DNA of 64,000 bases from Microbacterium sp. LWH3-1.2 (GTDB lineage Bacteria > Actinomycetota > Actinomycetes > Actinomycetales > Microbacteriaceae). This document shows, piece after piece, positions 49,940-57,952 of this stretch. The DNA is taken from assembly GCF_040675855.1 (NCBI RefSeq), contig NZ_JBEGIK010000001.1, forward strand, positions 1,984,001 to 2,048,000, read 5' to 3'. Each line of letters starts with the position of its first letter. Positions within the stretch are counted from its first letter, which is position 1. The translations under genes and the position numbers were made by a program. The notes beneath the pieces are model-generated. The model made no database searches. It saw nothing but the letters and a program-made list of their open reading frames with translations, and was not told the origin of the DNA.

Positions 49940-50090
49940 ACTCTTGACGATGGGGGCCATGAGGAGGACATTTGACCTTGCGAAGAGAAAACAGAAACGT
50001 AGGACCCGAAAGGGACCCGGAACACAGAAACCCAACATCGCATTGACGATCCCCCCGGCGCTTCGGCACCGAGGGGATCATCGCTTTTGC
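49940..50090 (+). ncRNA. Candidate small RNA ending in a U-tailed terminator
   Basis: This stretch in the 440-base gap before the SulP gene is clearly AT-richer than its surroundings (for example AAGAGAAAACAGAAACG). It carries a CCC-GAAA-GGG mini-hairpin and ends in a hairpin followed by TTTT, one of only two U-tailed hairpins I saw in the window. TTGACG at 49945 and TTGACC near 49973 could be -35 elements, with TAGGAC near 50002 as a -10. The open frame through it is basic and runs through the terminator, so coding is unlikely. It matches no RNA family I recognise. Confidence 0.35.
50048..50088 (+). terminator. Rho-independent terminator
   Basis: GATCCCC (50048-50054) pairs with GGGGATC (50073-50079) around an inner GC-rich loop with CTTCGG, then TCGCTTTT. 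This is a classical intrinsic terminator on the plus strand with no recognised gene before it. Confidence 0.65.
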
Positions 50091-50295
50091 GCCGGCACCG
50101 TCGGGGCTCTCGTCGAAGCCGGAGCCCCGGCGAGGCGGGGCTGGCGCCCGCGGCCGCACGGGCGCAGCGCGGATGGTCGTCGACGCTGGCGAGCGATGCA
50201 GCCGTTGCCCCCGATCGGTCCGGCGGTCCCGTGGGAGGCCGCTCACCTATGCCAGGGTGGAGAGGTCTGTGACCCCATGTACCCCGGGAGCAGGA

Positions 50296-51948
50296 ATGCA
50301 GCGCCCCCTCGCCGGCCTGGCCCGGCAGAACCTCGTGACGGAGCTCACCGCGGGCGTCACGCTGCTGGCCATCGCGATCCCGCTCAACATCGGGTACGCG
50401 CAGATCGCGGGGCTTCCGGCGACCGCGGGCCTGTACGCGCTGATCGTGCCGACGATCGTCTATGCGCTCGTGGTGTCGTCGCGCCAGCTCGTCGCCTCCC
50501 CCGACGCCGCGGCGGCCGCGCTCGTCGCCTCCTCGATCGGCGGTCTCGCGACCGCCGGCAGCGCCGACTACGCGACGCTGGCGCTCGCGCAGGCGATCAT
50601 CTGCGGCGTCATGTTCGTGCTGATGGCGGTCTTCAAGCTCGGATTCCTCGCGAACTTCCTCTCCAAGCCGATCCTCATCGGATTCGTCGGCGGTCTGGCG
50701 CTCGACATCCTGGTCAGCCAGATCGCGAAGATGCTCGGTGTGCAGATCGACTCCGGCGGCGAGTTCGTCGACAAGGTGTTCGGGCTGGTGTCGAACCTCG
50801 AGACGGTCAACACGTGGTCGCTGGGGATCTCGGCGGTGTCTGTCGCGATCCTGCTGCTCGGCGCGAGGTTCGCGAAGGCCGTGCCGTGGGCCCTCGTCGT
50901 CCTCGTCCTCTCGACGCTGCTCGTCGTGCTGACGGGTCTCGATCGACAGGGCGTCGACGTCCTGGGTGAGATTCCTGCCGGCCCGCCGACGCTCACGTGG
51001 CCCGTCATCGACTGGCAGATGTGGATGGCGCTGATCCCGTCGGCGATCGCGCTGACGCTCATCACGACGGCGGAAGGCCTCCTCGTCTCGCGGTCCTACG
51101 GCGAGAAGCACGGGTATCCGTTCCGCGCCAACCGCGACCTCCTCGCGTTCGGCCTCGGCAACATCGCCGCCGGTGCCCAGGGCAGCTTCTCGATGGGATC
51201 GTCCACATCGCGCACCGCCGCGATGGACCAGGCGGGCTCGCGCACCCAGCTTCCGTCGCTGGTGCTGGCGGTGGGGACGCTTCTGCTCCTGCTGTTCGGC
51301 ACCGCGCTGCTGGCCGACATCCCCTCGCCCGCCATCGGCGCCGTCGTCGGGGTCGCCATCCTTCCGCTGCTCGGCATCCGCGAGTTCCGGCTGCTCTGGC
51401 GGCAGGACCGCTTCGAGTTCGCCATCGGCGCGGTGTGTTTCGTCGTGACGCTGTTCATCGGCGCGATCCCCGGCATCGTGGTGGCGTTCGTACTGGCCCT
51501 CATCAACCTCGCCCAGCGTGCGGCGAACCCCTCGATCGACGTGCTCGCCGCCGACGACGACGCGAAGCAGTCGCTCCTGGAGGACGCCGAGGCCGGCACC
51601 ACGACGGCGCCGGGCATCGTGGTCGTGCGCATGGCGGCACCGCTGTTCTTCGCGAACGGCAGTGTCTTCTCGTCGGCGGTCAAGCGGGCGGTGACCGGCG
51701 CCGACGAGCGGGTGAAGCACGTCGTCATCGACATGGAGGCGGTGACCGACATCGATGTGACCGGTGCGGAGGCGTTCGCCTCACTCGAGGAGTGGCTCGA
51801 CCACGAAGGGGTGAGCCTGGCGTTCAGCCGGGTCAGGACACCGACCAGGGCTCGCCTGGAACAGCTCGGGCTGCTGTCGGGCCAGACGTTCTTCGCGACC
51901 AATCGCGAGGCTGTCGCCGGGCTCGGATCGCGAGCATCGCAGGATTGA
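50296..51948 (+). CDS. SulP-family anion transporter with STAS domain
   Basis: The 550-residue protein has the SLC26/SulP fold: NLVTELTAGVTLLAIAIPLN, GYAQIAGLPATAGLYALIVP (the family motif), about 12 helices with GSFSMGSSTSRTAAMDQAGS in the substrate region, and a C-terminal STAS domain (about residues 430-545; VVIDMEAVTDIDVTGAEAFA). Members carry sulfate, bicarbonate or dicarboxylates. GGGAGCAGG precedes ATG 50296. An alkylsulfatase gene begins 40 bases after its stop, so sulfate is the most likely substrate (import, or export of released sulfate). Confidence 0.9.
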   Translation: MQRPLAGLARQNLVTELTAGVTLLAIAIPLNIGYAQIAGLPATAGLYALIVPTIVYALVVSSRQLVASPDAAAAALVASSIGGLATAGSADYATLALAQAIICGVMFVLMAVFKLGFLANFLSKPILIGFVGGLALDILVSQIAKMLGVQIDSGGEFVDKVFGLVSNLETVNTWSLGISAVSVAILLLGARFAKAVPWALVVLVLSTLLVVLTGLDRQGVDVLGEIPAGPPTLTWPVIDWQMWMALIPSAIALTLITTAEGLLVSRSYGEKHGYPFRANRDLLAFGLGNIAAGAQGSFSMGSSTSRTAAMDQAGSRTQLPSLVLAVGTLLLLLFGTALLADIPSPAIGAVVGVAILPLLGIREFRLLWRQDRFEFAIGAVCFVVTLFIGAIPGIVVAFVLALINLAQRAANPSIDVLAADDDAKQSLLEDAEAGTTTAPGIVVVRMAAPLFFANGSVFSSAVKRAVTGADERVKHVVIDMEAVTDIDVTGAEAFASLEEWLDHEGVSLAFSRVRTPTRARLEQLGLLSGQTFFATNREAVAGLGSRASQD

Positions 51949-51988
51949 AGACCACGGCCGCCGAGGCCGGACGAAGGGGGACAGGACC

Positions 51989-53860
51989 ATGCAACAGCGC
52001 AAACCCGAAGCCTCGATCCGCGAGGCTCACGCGGCGGTCCTCGCCGCCTTGCCCTTCGACGACGTCGACGACTTCGCCGCCGCCGATCGCGGATTCATCG
52101 GGACGCTCGACGATCCGACGATCCGCAACGACAAGGGCGAAGTGGTGTGGGATGCCTCGACCTTCGACTTCGTCGCGGGGGATGCGCCCGACACGGTGAA
52201 CCCGAGCCTGTGGCGGCAGTCGAAGCTCGTCGCGAAGCACGGGCTGTTCGAGGTCGTGCCGGGCGTTTACCAGGTTCGCGGACTGGACCTTTCGGTGATG
52301 TCGGTCATCGAGGGCGACACCGGCGTCATCGTGGTCGATCCGCTGATCTCGATCGAGACGGCGGCGGCCGCGATCGCGCTCTACCGGAAGCATCGGGGTG
52401 AGCGCCCGATCCACGCGGTCATCCACTCCCACAGCCACATCGACCACTTCGGCGGCGTGCTCGGCATCGTGAGTCAGGACGACGTCACGGCGGGCACGGT
52501 GCAGATCGTGGTGCCCGCGGGCTTCCTCGAGCACTCGGTCGCCGAGAACGTCTACGCGGGAACCGCCATGGCACGCCGTGCCGGGTACATGTACGGCGCT
52601 GCGCTCGAGCGCGGACCGCGGGGGCAGGTGGGTGCCGGGCTCGGGCAGACGACATCGACCGGGAACCCCACCATCCTCCCGCCGACCCTGGAGGTGACGA
52701 CGACCGGCGAGGTGCACACCATCGACGGCGTGGAGTTCGAGTTCCAGATGGCGCCGGGCACCGAGGCGCCCTCCGAGATGCACTTCTACCTGCCGCGGTA
52801 CCGGGCGCTGTGCATGGCCGAGAACGCGACGCACACGCTGCACAACCTGCTGACGCTGCGCGGCGCGGTCGTGCGTGATCCGCACGTCTGGTCGCAGTAC
52901 CTGACCGAGGCGATCGAGCGATACGGCGACGACGTCGAGGTGGTATTCGCGTCGCATCACTGGCCTACGTGGGGCAACGCGGAGGTCCGGGACTTCCTCG
53001 CGATCCAGCGCGACCTCTACGGCTACCTGCACGACCAGACGCTGCGGCTGCTCAACCAGGGCTACAACGGCGCCGAGATCGCGGAGATGATCCAGCTGCC
53101 GCCCGCGCTCGAGGCATCGTGGAGCACGCACGGCTACTACGGCTCGGTCAGCCACAACGTCAAGGCGATCTACCAGCGCTACATGGGCTGGTTCGACGGC
53201 AACCCTGCGCGGCTGTGGCCCCACCCGCCGCAGGCGCTCGCGGAGCGGTATGTCGCGGCGATCGGCGGCGCCGACAGGGTCGTGGAAGTCGCACAGGAGG
53301 CGTTCGACGCGGGAGACTATCGCTGGGCGGCCACGCTGCTGGATCACGCGGTCTTCACGGACGCCGATCACGGGGGAGCCCGCGCTCTGTACGCGGACAC
53401 CCTCGAGCAGCTGGCGTTCGGCGCCGAGAACGGCACCTGGCGCAACTTCTTCCTGTCGGGGGCCACCGAGTTGCGCGAGGGCAATTTCGGCACGCCCACC
53501 CAGACGGCCGCGCCGCTGATCATCGCCCAGCTCACGCCCGAGCAGCTCCTCGACGCCGTCGCGATCCGGGTGAACGGCCCGAAGGCGTGGGATCTCGACC
53601 TGTCGCTCGACGTCAGCCTCGCCGATCTCGATCGCACCTTCCACCTGACGTTGCGCCACGGGGTGCTGATATACGTCGAGCGCGACGCCGACCCGCGGAC
53701 CCCGCTGCAGCTCACGCTCTCGAAGCCGCGCCTGATCCGGCTGGCCGGTGGCGACAAGGACTCCGAGGGCATCGAGATCCGTGGGGACGTCGGCGTGCTG
53801 ACACAGCTCCTCGGGGTGCTCGACCAGGGCGACCCGGACTTCGAGATCGTCCTGCCGTAA
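51989..53860 (+). CDS. Alkyl/aryl-sulfatase, SdsA1/BDS1-like metallo-beta-lactamase-fold enzyme
   Basis: The 623-residue enzyme hydrolyses primary alkyl sulfates such as SDS. The zinc motif HSHSHIDH is at residues 146-153. Further features are VVDPLISIETAAAAIALY, the second metal region MCMAENATHTLHN-like segment (ALCMAENATHTLHNLLTLRG), ASHHWPTWGNAEV, the dimerisation domain, and a C-terminal SCP2-like domain (QLTPEQLLDAVAIRVNGPKA). No Sec signal is visible, so it is probably intracellular. AGGGGGACAGG is the ribosome site. It follows the SulP transporter gene by 40 bases and is probably co-transcribed. Confidence 0.93.
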   Translation: MQQRKPEASIREAHAAVLAALPFDDVDDFAAADRGFIGTLDDPTIRNDKGEVVWDASTFDFVAGDAPDTVNPSLWRQSKLVAKHGLFEVVPGVYQVRGLDLSVMSVIEGDTGVIVVDPLISIETAAAAIALYRKHRGERPIHAVIHSHSHIDHFGGVLGIVSQDDVTAGTVQIVVPAGFLEHSVAENVYAGTAMARRAGYMYGAALERGPRGQVGAGLGQTTSTGNPTILPPTLEVTTTGEVHTIDGVEFEFQMAPGTEAPSEMHFYLPRYRALCMAENATHTLHNLLTLRGAVVRDPHVWSQYLTEAIERYGDDVEVVFASHHWPTWGNAEVRDFLAIQRDLYGYLHDQTLRLLNQGYNGAEIAEMIQLPPALEASWSTHGYYGSVSHNVKAIYQRYMGWFDGNPARLWPHPPQALAERYVAAIGGADRVVEVAQEAFDAGDYRWAATLLDHAVFTDADHGGARALYADTLEQLAFGAENGTWRNFFLSGATELREGNFGTPTQTAAPLIIAQLTPEQLLDAVAIRVNGPKAWDLDLSLDVSLADLDRTFHLTLRHGVLIYVERDADPRTPLQLTLSKPRLIRLAGGDKDSEGIEIRGDVGVLTQLLGVLDQGDPDFEIVLP

Positions 53861-53994
53861 CCGCGTCCCGCCGATCGCCGGTGCCGCCCGTCGCGACGCC
53901 GACGATCGGCTCTGGCAGCGGTGTGCAGTAGCAGGCGCGTCGGAGGGGGTCAAGGCGCTCCCGAGGATTCCCGGGGTCGGACGAGACTCGGGGC

Positions 53995-54465
53995 ATGAGC
54001 CGGTGGCGTCGCGCGTGGAGTGTGCCCCTGCTGGTCCTGGCACTGTGCATCGCGGGTTGCGCCACCACCGTGCCGAGCGATCCGGAGGGGACACTGGATC
54101 GCGTGCGCGGCGGTGAGCTGCGCGCCGGGGCGTCGGCATCAGGGGAGCTCGTGACGATCGACGGATCGGACGTCGGGGGCACCCTCGCCCACCTCGTCGA
54201 GGAATTCGCGGTGTCGATCGACGCGAAGGTCACCTGGACGATCGGCAGCGAGGAGGATCTGGTGGACGGGCTCGAGGCGGGTGACCTCGATCTCGCGATC
54301 GGCGGCATGACCGACGCGACCCCGTGGTCGACCAGGGCGGCCGTCACCCGCGGATACGACACCATCCCCGGCGCGAACGCTCCCGTCGTCCTGCTCCTGC
54401 CCCTCGGTGAGAACGCGTGGCTGGCCACCGTGGAGGGTTACCTCGACAAGGAGGCGGCGCGGTGA
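53995..54465 (+). CDS. Small lipoprotein resembling half of a substrate-binding protein
   Basis: The 156-residue protein has a lipoprotein signal with lipobox IAGC (Cys about residue 21). The mature part resembles a shortened family 3 solute-binding domain: LDRVRGGELRAGASASGELV, VEEFAVSIDAKVTWTIGSEE, LVDGLEAGDLDLAIGGMTDA, TPWSTRAAVTRGYDTI. The second lobe of a normal binding protein is missing. Its stop overlaps the start of a cation diffusion facilitator gene (GTGA). A role in delivering or sensing a metal for that transporter is an inference. Confidence 0.7.
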   Translation: MSRWRRAWSVPLLVLALCIAGCATTVPSDPEGTLDRVRGGELRAGASASGELVTIDGSDVGGTLAHLVEEFAVSIDAKVTWTIGSEEDLVDGLEAGDLDLAIGGMTDATPWSTRAAVTRGYDTIPGANAPVVLLLPLGENAWLATVEGYLDKEAAR

Positions 54466-55451
54466 AGACGATGGGCCGCACCGACCTGCCCTCGACGCAG
54501 CAGCAGGCGCTCCGCAGCGCCATCCGCTGGGAGTGGTTCACCATCGGTTACAGCATCGTCACGATCGGGCTGATCGCCCTCGTCGTCGGCGGCTCGCAGG
54601 CGATGAAGACCGCGTGGATCGAAGACATGCTGTCGCTCATTCCGCAGATCTCCTTCCTCGTCGCCCTGCTCTTCATCAGGCGTCCACCGTCGCGGGCCTT
54701 CCCGTTCGGCCTGCATCGGGTCATGGGGGTCGGACACCTCGTCGCTGGGGTGGCTCTGCTCGCCGTCGGCGGCAACCTGGCCTACGAGGCGATCAGCGGG
54801 CTGATCCGCTCGGAGCATCCCTCGATCGGCACGGTGGTCGTGTTCGGGCAGACGATCTGGCTCGGCTGGTTCATGGTGACGGTCATGACCGTCACCGTCA
54901 TCGGGCCGTTCTTCTACGGACATGCCAAGGCGAAGCTCGCACCGAAGCTGCACAACAAGGTGCTCTACGCGGACGCCGACATGGCCAAGGCCGACTGGAC
55001 GTCCACGGCGGCCTCGATCGTCGGCGTGCTCGGGGTCGGCGTCGGCCTGTGGTGGCTGGACGGAGCGGCCGCCCTCTTCATCTCGATAGGGATCGTGTGG
55101 GACGGCTGGCGCAACTCGCGCGCGGCCGTCCTGGATCTCATCGACCAGCGGGCACGCACGGAAGACGACGCCCGGCCTCATCCCCTCATCACCCGCATCG
55201 CGAACCGCGTGGAAGAGCTCCCGTGGGTGCGCGAGGCGGCCGTGCGCATGCGCGACATGGGTCAGGTGTTCCACGTCGAGGTGTTCGTGGTGCCGACGCA
55301 CGATGACGTGCGCCTCGGCGAGATCGAAGCGGCGCGCGAGGCCGTCGCCGCCCTCGACTGGAAGGTGCAGGACGTCGTCGTCATCCCGACCTCGACGCTG
55401 CCCGACGAGGCGGAGCCCGCCGGCGAGCGCAGATCGCATCGCGACGCGTGA
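54462..55451 (+). CDS. Cation diffusion facilitator (CDF) family transporter
   Basis: The 329-residue protein has six helices and a soluble C-terminal domain of about 80 residues. The CDF pattern is visible: IEDMLSLIPQISFLVALLFI in helix 2 (with D rather than the usual HxxxD pair), FPFGLHRVMGVGHLVAGVAL in helix 3, ADADMAKADWTSTAASIVGV in helix 5, and a ferredoxin-like tail (GQVFHVEVFVVPTHDD). The metal site differs from zinc-specific YiiP, so Fe, Mn or another cation is possible. It is translationally coupled to a lipoprotein. Confidence 0.85.
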   Translation: MKTMGRTDLPSTQQQALRSAIRWEWFTIGYSIVTIGLIALVVGGSQAMKTAWIEDMLSLIPQISFLVALLFIRRPPSRAFPFGLHRVMGVGHLVAGVALLAVGGNLAYEAISGLIRSEHPSIGTVVVFGQTIWLGWFMVTVMTVTVIGPFFYGHAKAKLAPKLHNKVLYADADMAKADWTSTAASIVGVLGVGVGLWWLDGAAALFISIGIVWDGWRNSRAAVLDLIDQRARTEDDARPHPLITRIANRVEELPWVREAAVRMRDMGQVFHVEVFVVPTHDDVRLGEIEAAREAVAALDWKVQDVVVIPTSTLPDEAEPAGERRSHRDA

Positions 55452-55454
55452 GGT

Positions 55455-55471
55455 GCCCCGTCAGGCGGGGC
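55455..55471 (+). terminator. Short GC hairpin after the CDF gene
   Basis: GCCCCG and CGGGGC around TCAGG, right at the CDF stop. It is weak, with no U tract. Confidence 0.35.
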
Positions 55472-55491
55472 CGCCGCATCCGTTCCAGCGA

Positions 55492-55755
55492 TCAGCCGAC
55501 GAAGGGCGGACCGCCGCCGGACCAGATCGCATCGGGACTGGGCGCGGGCAACTCGTCGGGGATCGGGATGATCGCGAGCGGAACCCCCGGCATCAGCAGC
55601 AGATGGGCGACGCGCATCTCGCCCTCGCCGTCGTTGACCTCGAGCCAGTAGGGGCCCCCGGCGAGACCGGCCTCGATCTCGTCGCGCAGGTCCTCGAAAC
55701 GGCGCCCGCCGATGCTGTAGTGGTCTCCGCCGTAGTAGATGTCGATCCTCTTCAT
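55492..55755 (-). CDS. Small hypothetical protein, MKRIDIYYGG-type
   Basis: I do not recognise a named family for this 87-residue protein. It begins MKRIDIYYGGDHYSIGGRRF, continues with a helix (LRDEIEAGL) and an amphipathic strand (PYWLEVNDG), and ends in a proline-rich tail (IPIPDELPAPSPD). The predicted fold is small alpha/beta. ATG 55755 is preferred over GTG 55785, which would add a chance-like extension. It precedes convergently placed CDF and lies in a run of orphan minus-strand genes. Confidence 0.65.
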   Translation of the reverse strand: MKRIDIYYGGDHYSIGGRRFEDLRDEIEAGLAGGPYWLEVNDGEGEMRVAHLLLMPGVPLAIIPIPDELPAPSPDAIWSGGGPPFVG

Positions 55756-55855
55756 CACCACTCCCATCGCCGCCGCCCATCTCACTGCCGTCGCGCGGCG
55801 CCGCGAAGCGCCTTGACAGGTCGCGCGCGGAGGTCTACGTCAGGCCAGGCACTCG

Positions 55856-56194
55856 TCAGCCGACGAGGTCGTGCTCCTCGGCGCCGTCGGCGTGCGGCAT
55901 CGCCGGCTCGGGCACGAGGTACAAGCCCGTCGGGGAGTTCGCCGTATACGCCAGCGCGTCGATCCATGCCGGATTCAGCTGCGGCTTGCGACTGCCGTAG
56001 AACTTGTACACCAGCGAGCATCTCGGATGGATCCACACCGTTGTGCGTCCGTCGCCGATGCTGGCGTCGTCGCGCCATGTGAAGTGGAACGGCTCGCCCC
56101 GCCGGAGCTTCGTTCCGATCACCAGCTGAAGGTGTGCCAGGGTCCGGTCGTCGAAATCGACCTTGACGGTCCCTTCATAGATCAACTTGCCCAT
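55856..56194 (-). CDS. DUF7882-family small protein
   Basis: The 112-residue protein matches a family abundant in Microbacteriaceae and often mislabelled as ATP-dependent DNA ligase: MGKLIYEGTVKVDFDDRTLA, then HLQLVIGTKLRRGEPFHFTW, GRTTVWIHPRCSLVYKFYG and NPAWIDALAYTANSPTGLYL. No ligase motif is present. Function is unknown; several paralogues per genome are common. AGGAGG lies 6 bases before the ATG. The presence of this family is a good taxonomic hint. Confidence 0.8.
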   Translation of the reverse strand: MGKLIYEGTVKVDFDDRTLAHLQLVIGTKLRRGEPFHFTWRDDASIGDGRTTVWIHPRCSLVYKFYGSRKPQLNPAWIDALAYTANSPTGLYLVPEPAMPHADGAEEHDLVG

Positions 56195-56347
56195 CCTGGG
56201 CCTCCTGGGGAGGGTCGGCGGCCGAAGCGCTCCGGGTCGCAAATGGCGGACGTCGATCCGCTCGCTCCTCATCGTCCTCTGCTCAGAAGACGCGAGCCAG
56301 CCCTTGACAGGCTCCCTCCGACCCGCAATGCGTCCGGATCTGCGACG

Positions 56348-57037
56348 TCACTCGCTTTCCACCGACGACTCGCGGTGCGGCGCTCCGACCGGCTTCGACT
56401 CGCTCGAGCCGCGCTGCCGCAGGAAGATCGACAGTGCGATCATCGCGCCGACGGCGAGGAACTCCGACTGCCAGTTCTGAAGCGTCCGGTTCCAGAAGTC
56501 CGGAGTGACGAGGTACTCGGCCCAGGTGATCGCGGGTTGCCCGTGCTCCGCGTTCTCCGTGTTCAATACGACGGTGCCCGCGAGCGACTGCACCAGCCAC
56601 GAGAGCACGAAGACGCCCCCCATCACCAGCAGCAGCGAGTTCGAGAACATCGCGAGACGGATGCCGCGTACCCGCGCCCACTCGGGGGAGTCCGCTCGTG
56701 CGTGCTCGGCGACGAGCTGCTCCTCGTCGCTGCCTGGCCCCTCATCGCCCGGCTTCTTCGACTCGGGGGAACCGCGCTGCACCAGCCAGATCGTGGCAGC
56801 GATGAACAGGGTGAACTGCAGGAACTCGGACTGCCAGTTCTCGGCGACGTCGACCACGAAGTCCGAAGACGTGAGGTAGGCATCGAACCCGAGCGGTGCG
56901 AGGCCGTGCTCCTGCAGCCGCTCGTTGCCCTCGAGGAATCCGGCGATCGATTGGCCGGAAAGGGCGAGCACGAACAGTGCGCCGAAGGCGAGGCTCAGAG
57001 CGTTGTCGCGGAGCGGGCGGATCGGGCGCATGCTCAT
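56348..57037 (-). CDS. DUF6766-family membrane protein with internal duplication
   Basis: The 229-residue protein has four hydrophobic segments arranged as two repeats. The second half of each repeat is nearly the same: NWQSEFLQFTLFIAATIWLV with QRGSPESK in the first, NWQSEFLAVGAMIALSIFLR with QRGSSESK in the second. A charged cytoplasmic loop (SDEEQLVAEHARADSPEWA) links them. It matches proteins annotated DUF6766; function is unknown. The ATG overlaps the stop of a 40-codon membrane-protein gene, so they are translated together. Confidence 0.8.
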   Translation of the reverse strand: MSMRPIRPLRDNALSLAFGALFVLALSGQSIAGFLEGNERLQEHGLAPLGFDAYLTSSDFVVDVAENWQSEFLQFTLFIAATIWLVQRGSPESKKPGDEGPGSDEEQLVAEHARADSPEWARVRGIRLAMFSNSLLLVMGGVFVLSWLVQSLAGTVVLNTENAEHGQPAITWAEYLVTPDFWNRTLQNWQSEFLAVGAMIALSIFLRQRGSSESKPVGAPHRESSVESE

Positions 57038-57156
57038 CGCCCCACCAGCGGGATGGTGATCATATACGCGAGGCCGAGCGCGAGGAATACGAGCCACGAC
57101 CAGAAAACGATGGCCTCGCCGCGCGTTTCGTCCTTCTCGGGTGTGGAATCCACCAT
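57034..57156 (-). CDS. 40-residue single-span membrane protein
   Basis: This ORF is too short for most gene finders. It reads MVDSTPEKDETRGEAIVFW, then SWLVFLALGLAYMITIPLVG and R, that is a polar N-terminus and one transmembrane helix. GGAGTCGGAC upstream includes AGGAG at a good distance. The stop overlaps the start of the DUF6766 gene (ATGA), the same coupling used by real gene pairs across this window. It is probably a small subunit of the DUF6766 membrane complex (inference). Confidence 0.7.
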   Translation of the reverse strand: MVDSTPEKDETRGEAIVFWSWLVFLALGLAYMITIPLVGR

Positions 57157-57513
57157 GTCCGACTCCTCTCGTGCGGGCGAGCATCACGTGATGCGTCACA
57201 GATTGCTTCGGCACGGGGCGGAGGGGAACGGGCTTGACAGCATCGACGCGGGCCCTCCCCGGAGGAGTCGGCTGGTTGAGCGCGTCGTGGGACGATCCGC
57301 ACACGGGTCGGCGCGGACGCGGGGCCATCACTCGTCACCTCACCGCTTCGCGCTCACCCTGTCGGCTCGGCCATCGGATCCGGCAGGTACGCAGAGATGT
57401 CGATCGAGAAGGTTCCCGGGAGCCCGATCCCGGCAGGGTCGATAGGCGGAGTGCTCATCCATTGCTCCATTCGTGTTCCAGTCCGCGCGTCCGCGCCGGC
57501 GGCAATCCACGGA

Positions 57514-57555
57514 CGAGTGGGGCCTCGATGAAGCCCTCGATCGAGGCCCCACTCG
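57514..57555. repeat. Perfect 16-base hairpin in gene-free region
   Basis: CGAGTGGGGCCTCGAT and its exact complement flank a 10-base loop. There is no U tract and no gene ends nearby, so it may be a mobile-element end, a protein site or a relic terminator. Confidence 0.5.
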
Positions 57556-57939
57556 GGCTGCCGCTCAACCTGGGTGAGAGTCCCACACTCTGATCCCGCG
57601 ATGATCGCGCCAGCGGCCCCACACTCCCACCACGCACGACGGCTCGATGGAGCCATGCGGGTTTCCGACGGGCTCCCCGGACCCTCATTGCGCACTCGGC
57701 TTCGGGACTGCTCGGCGCTGTGATCCCGCGTGAGACAACGCATCGCACGGGTTCAGCACATGCGGATCACCGCGAACAGGCGACCGATCGACGTGGACGT
57801 CGCGTCGGAGAGAGCCCGCACACAGTCGACGAACTTCACCCAAAAGGACGAACGGCACGGACCTGGTCGCGCCCGGACCCCGTCGGCACGGCGGCCTAGC
57901 GCCCACCGTGGCCGGGGGCGGTGCACCGTCGCAGCCAAC

Positions 57940-57945
57940 TAGGGT
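57940..57945 (+). promoter_or_regulatory. -10 box of leaderless sensor kinase gene
   Basis: TAGGGT, 7 bases before GTG 57953. This decides the start against the GTG at 57908. Confidence 0.5.
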
Positions 57946-57952
57946 CGTGGGC

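Larger units (their letters stand above)
57157..57952. other. About 800-base region without a recognised gene
   Basis: All open frames here are short or compositionally poor. It holds the probable promoter area of the 40-residue protein, a perfect hairpin at 57514-57555, and near the right end the promoter of the sensor kinase. A minus-strand frame ending at 57354 (STPPIDPAGIGLPGTFSIDI) is open for about 40 codons but has no other support. Confidence 0.5.

Noticed and set aside
49960..50140. Basic small protein starting MRRTFDLAKRKQK
   Set aside because: The frame runs straight through a U-tailed terminator into unrelated sequence and has no stop near the end of the AT-rich part.
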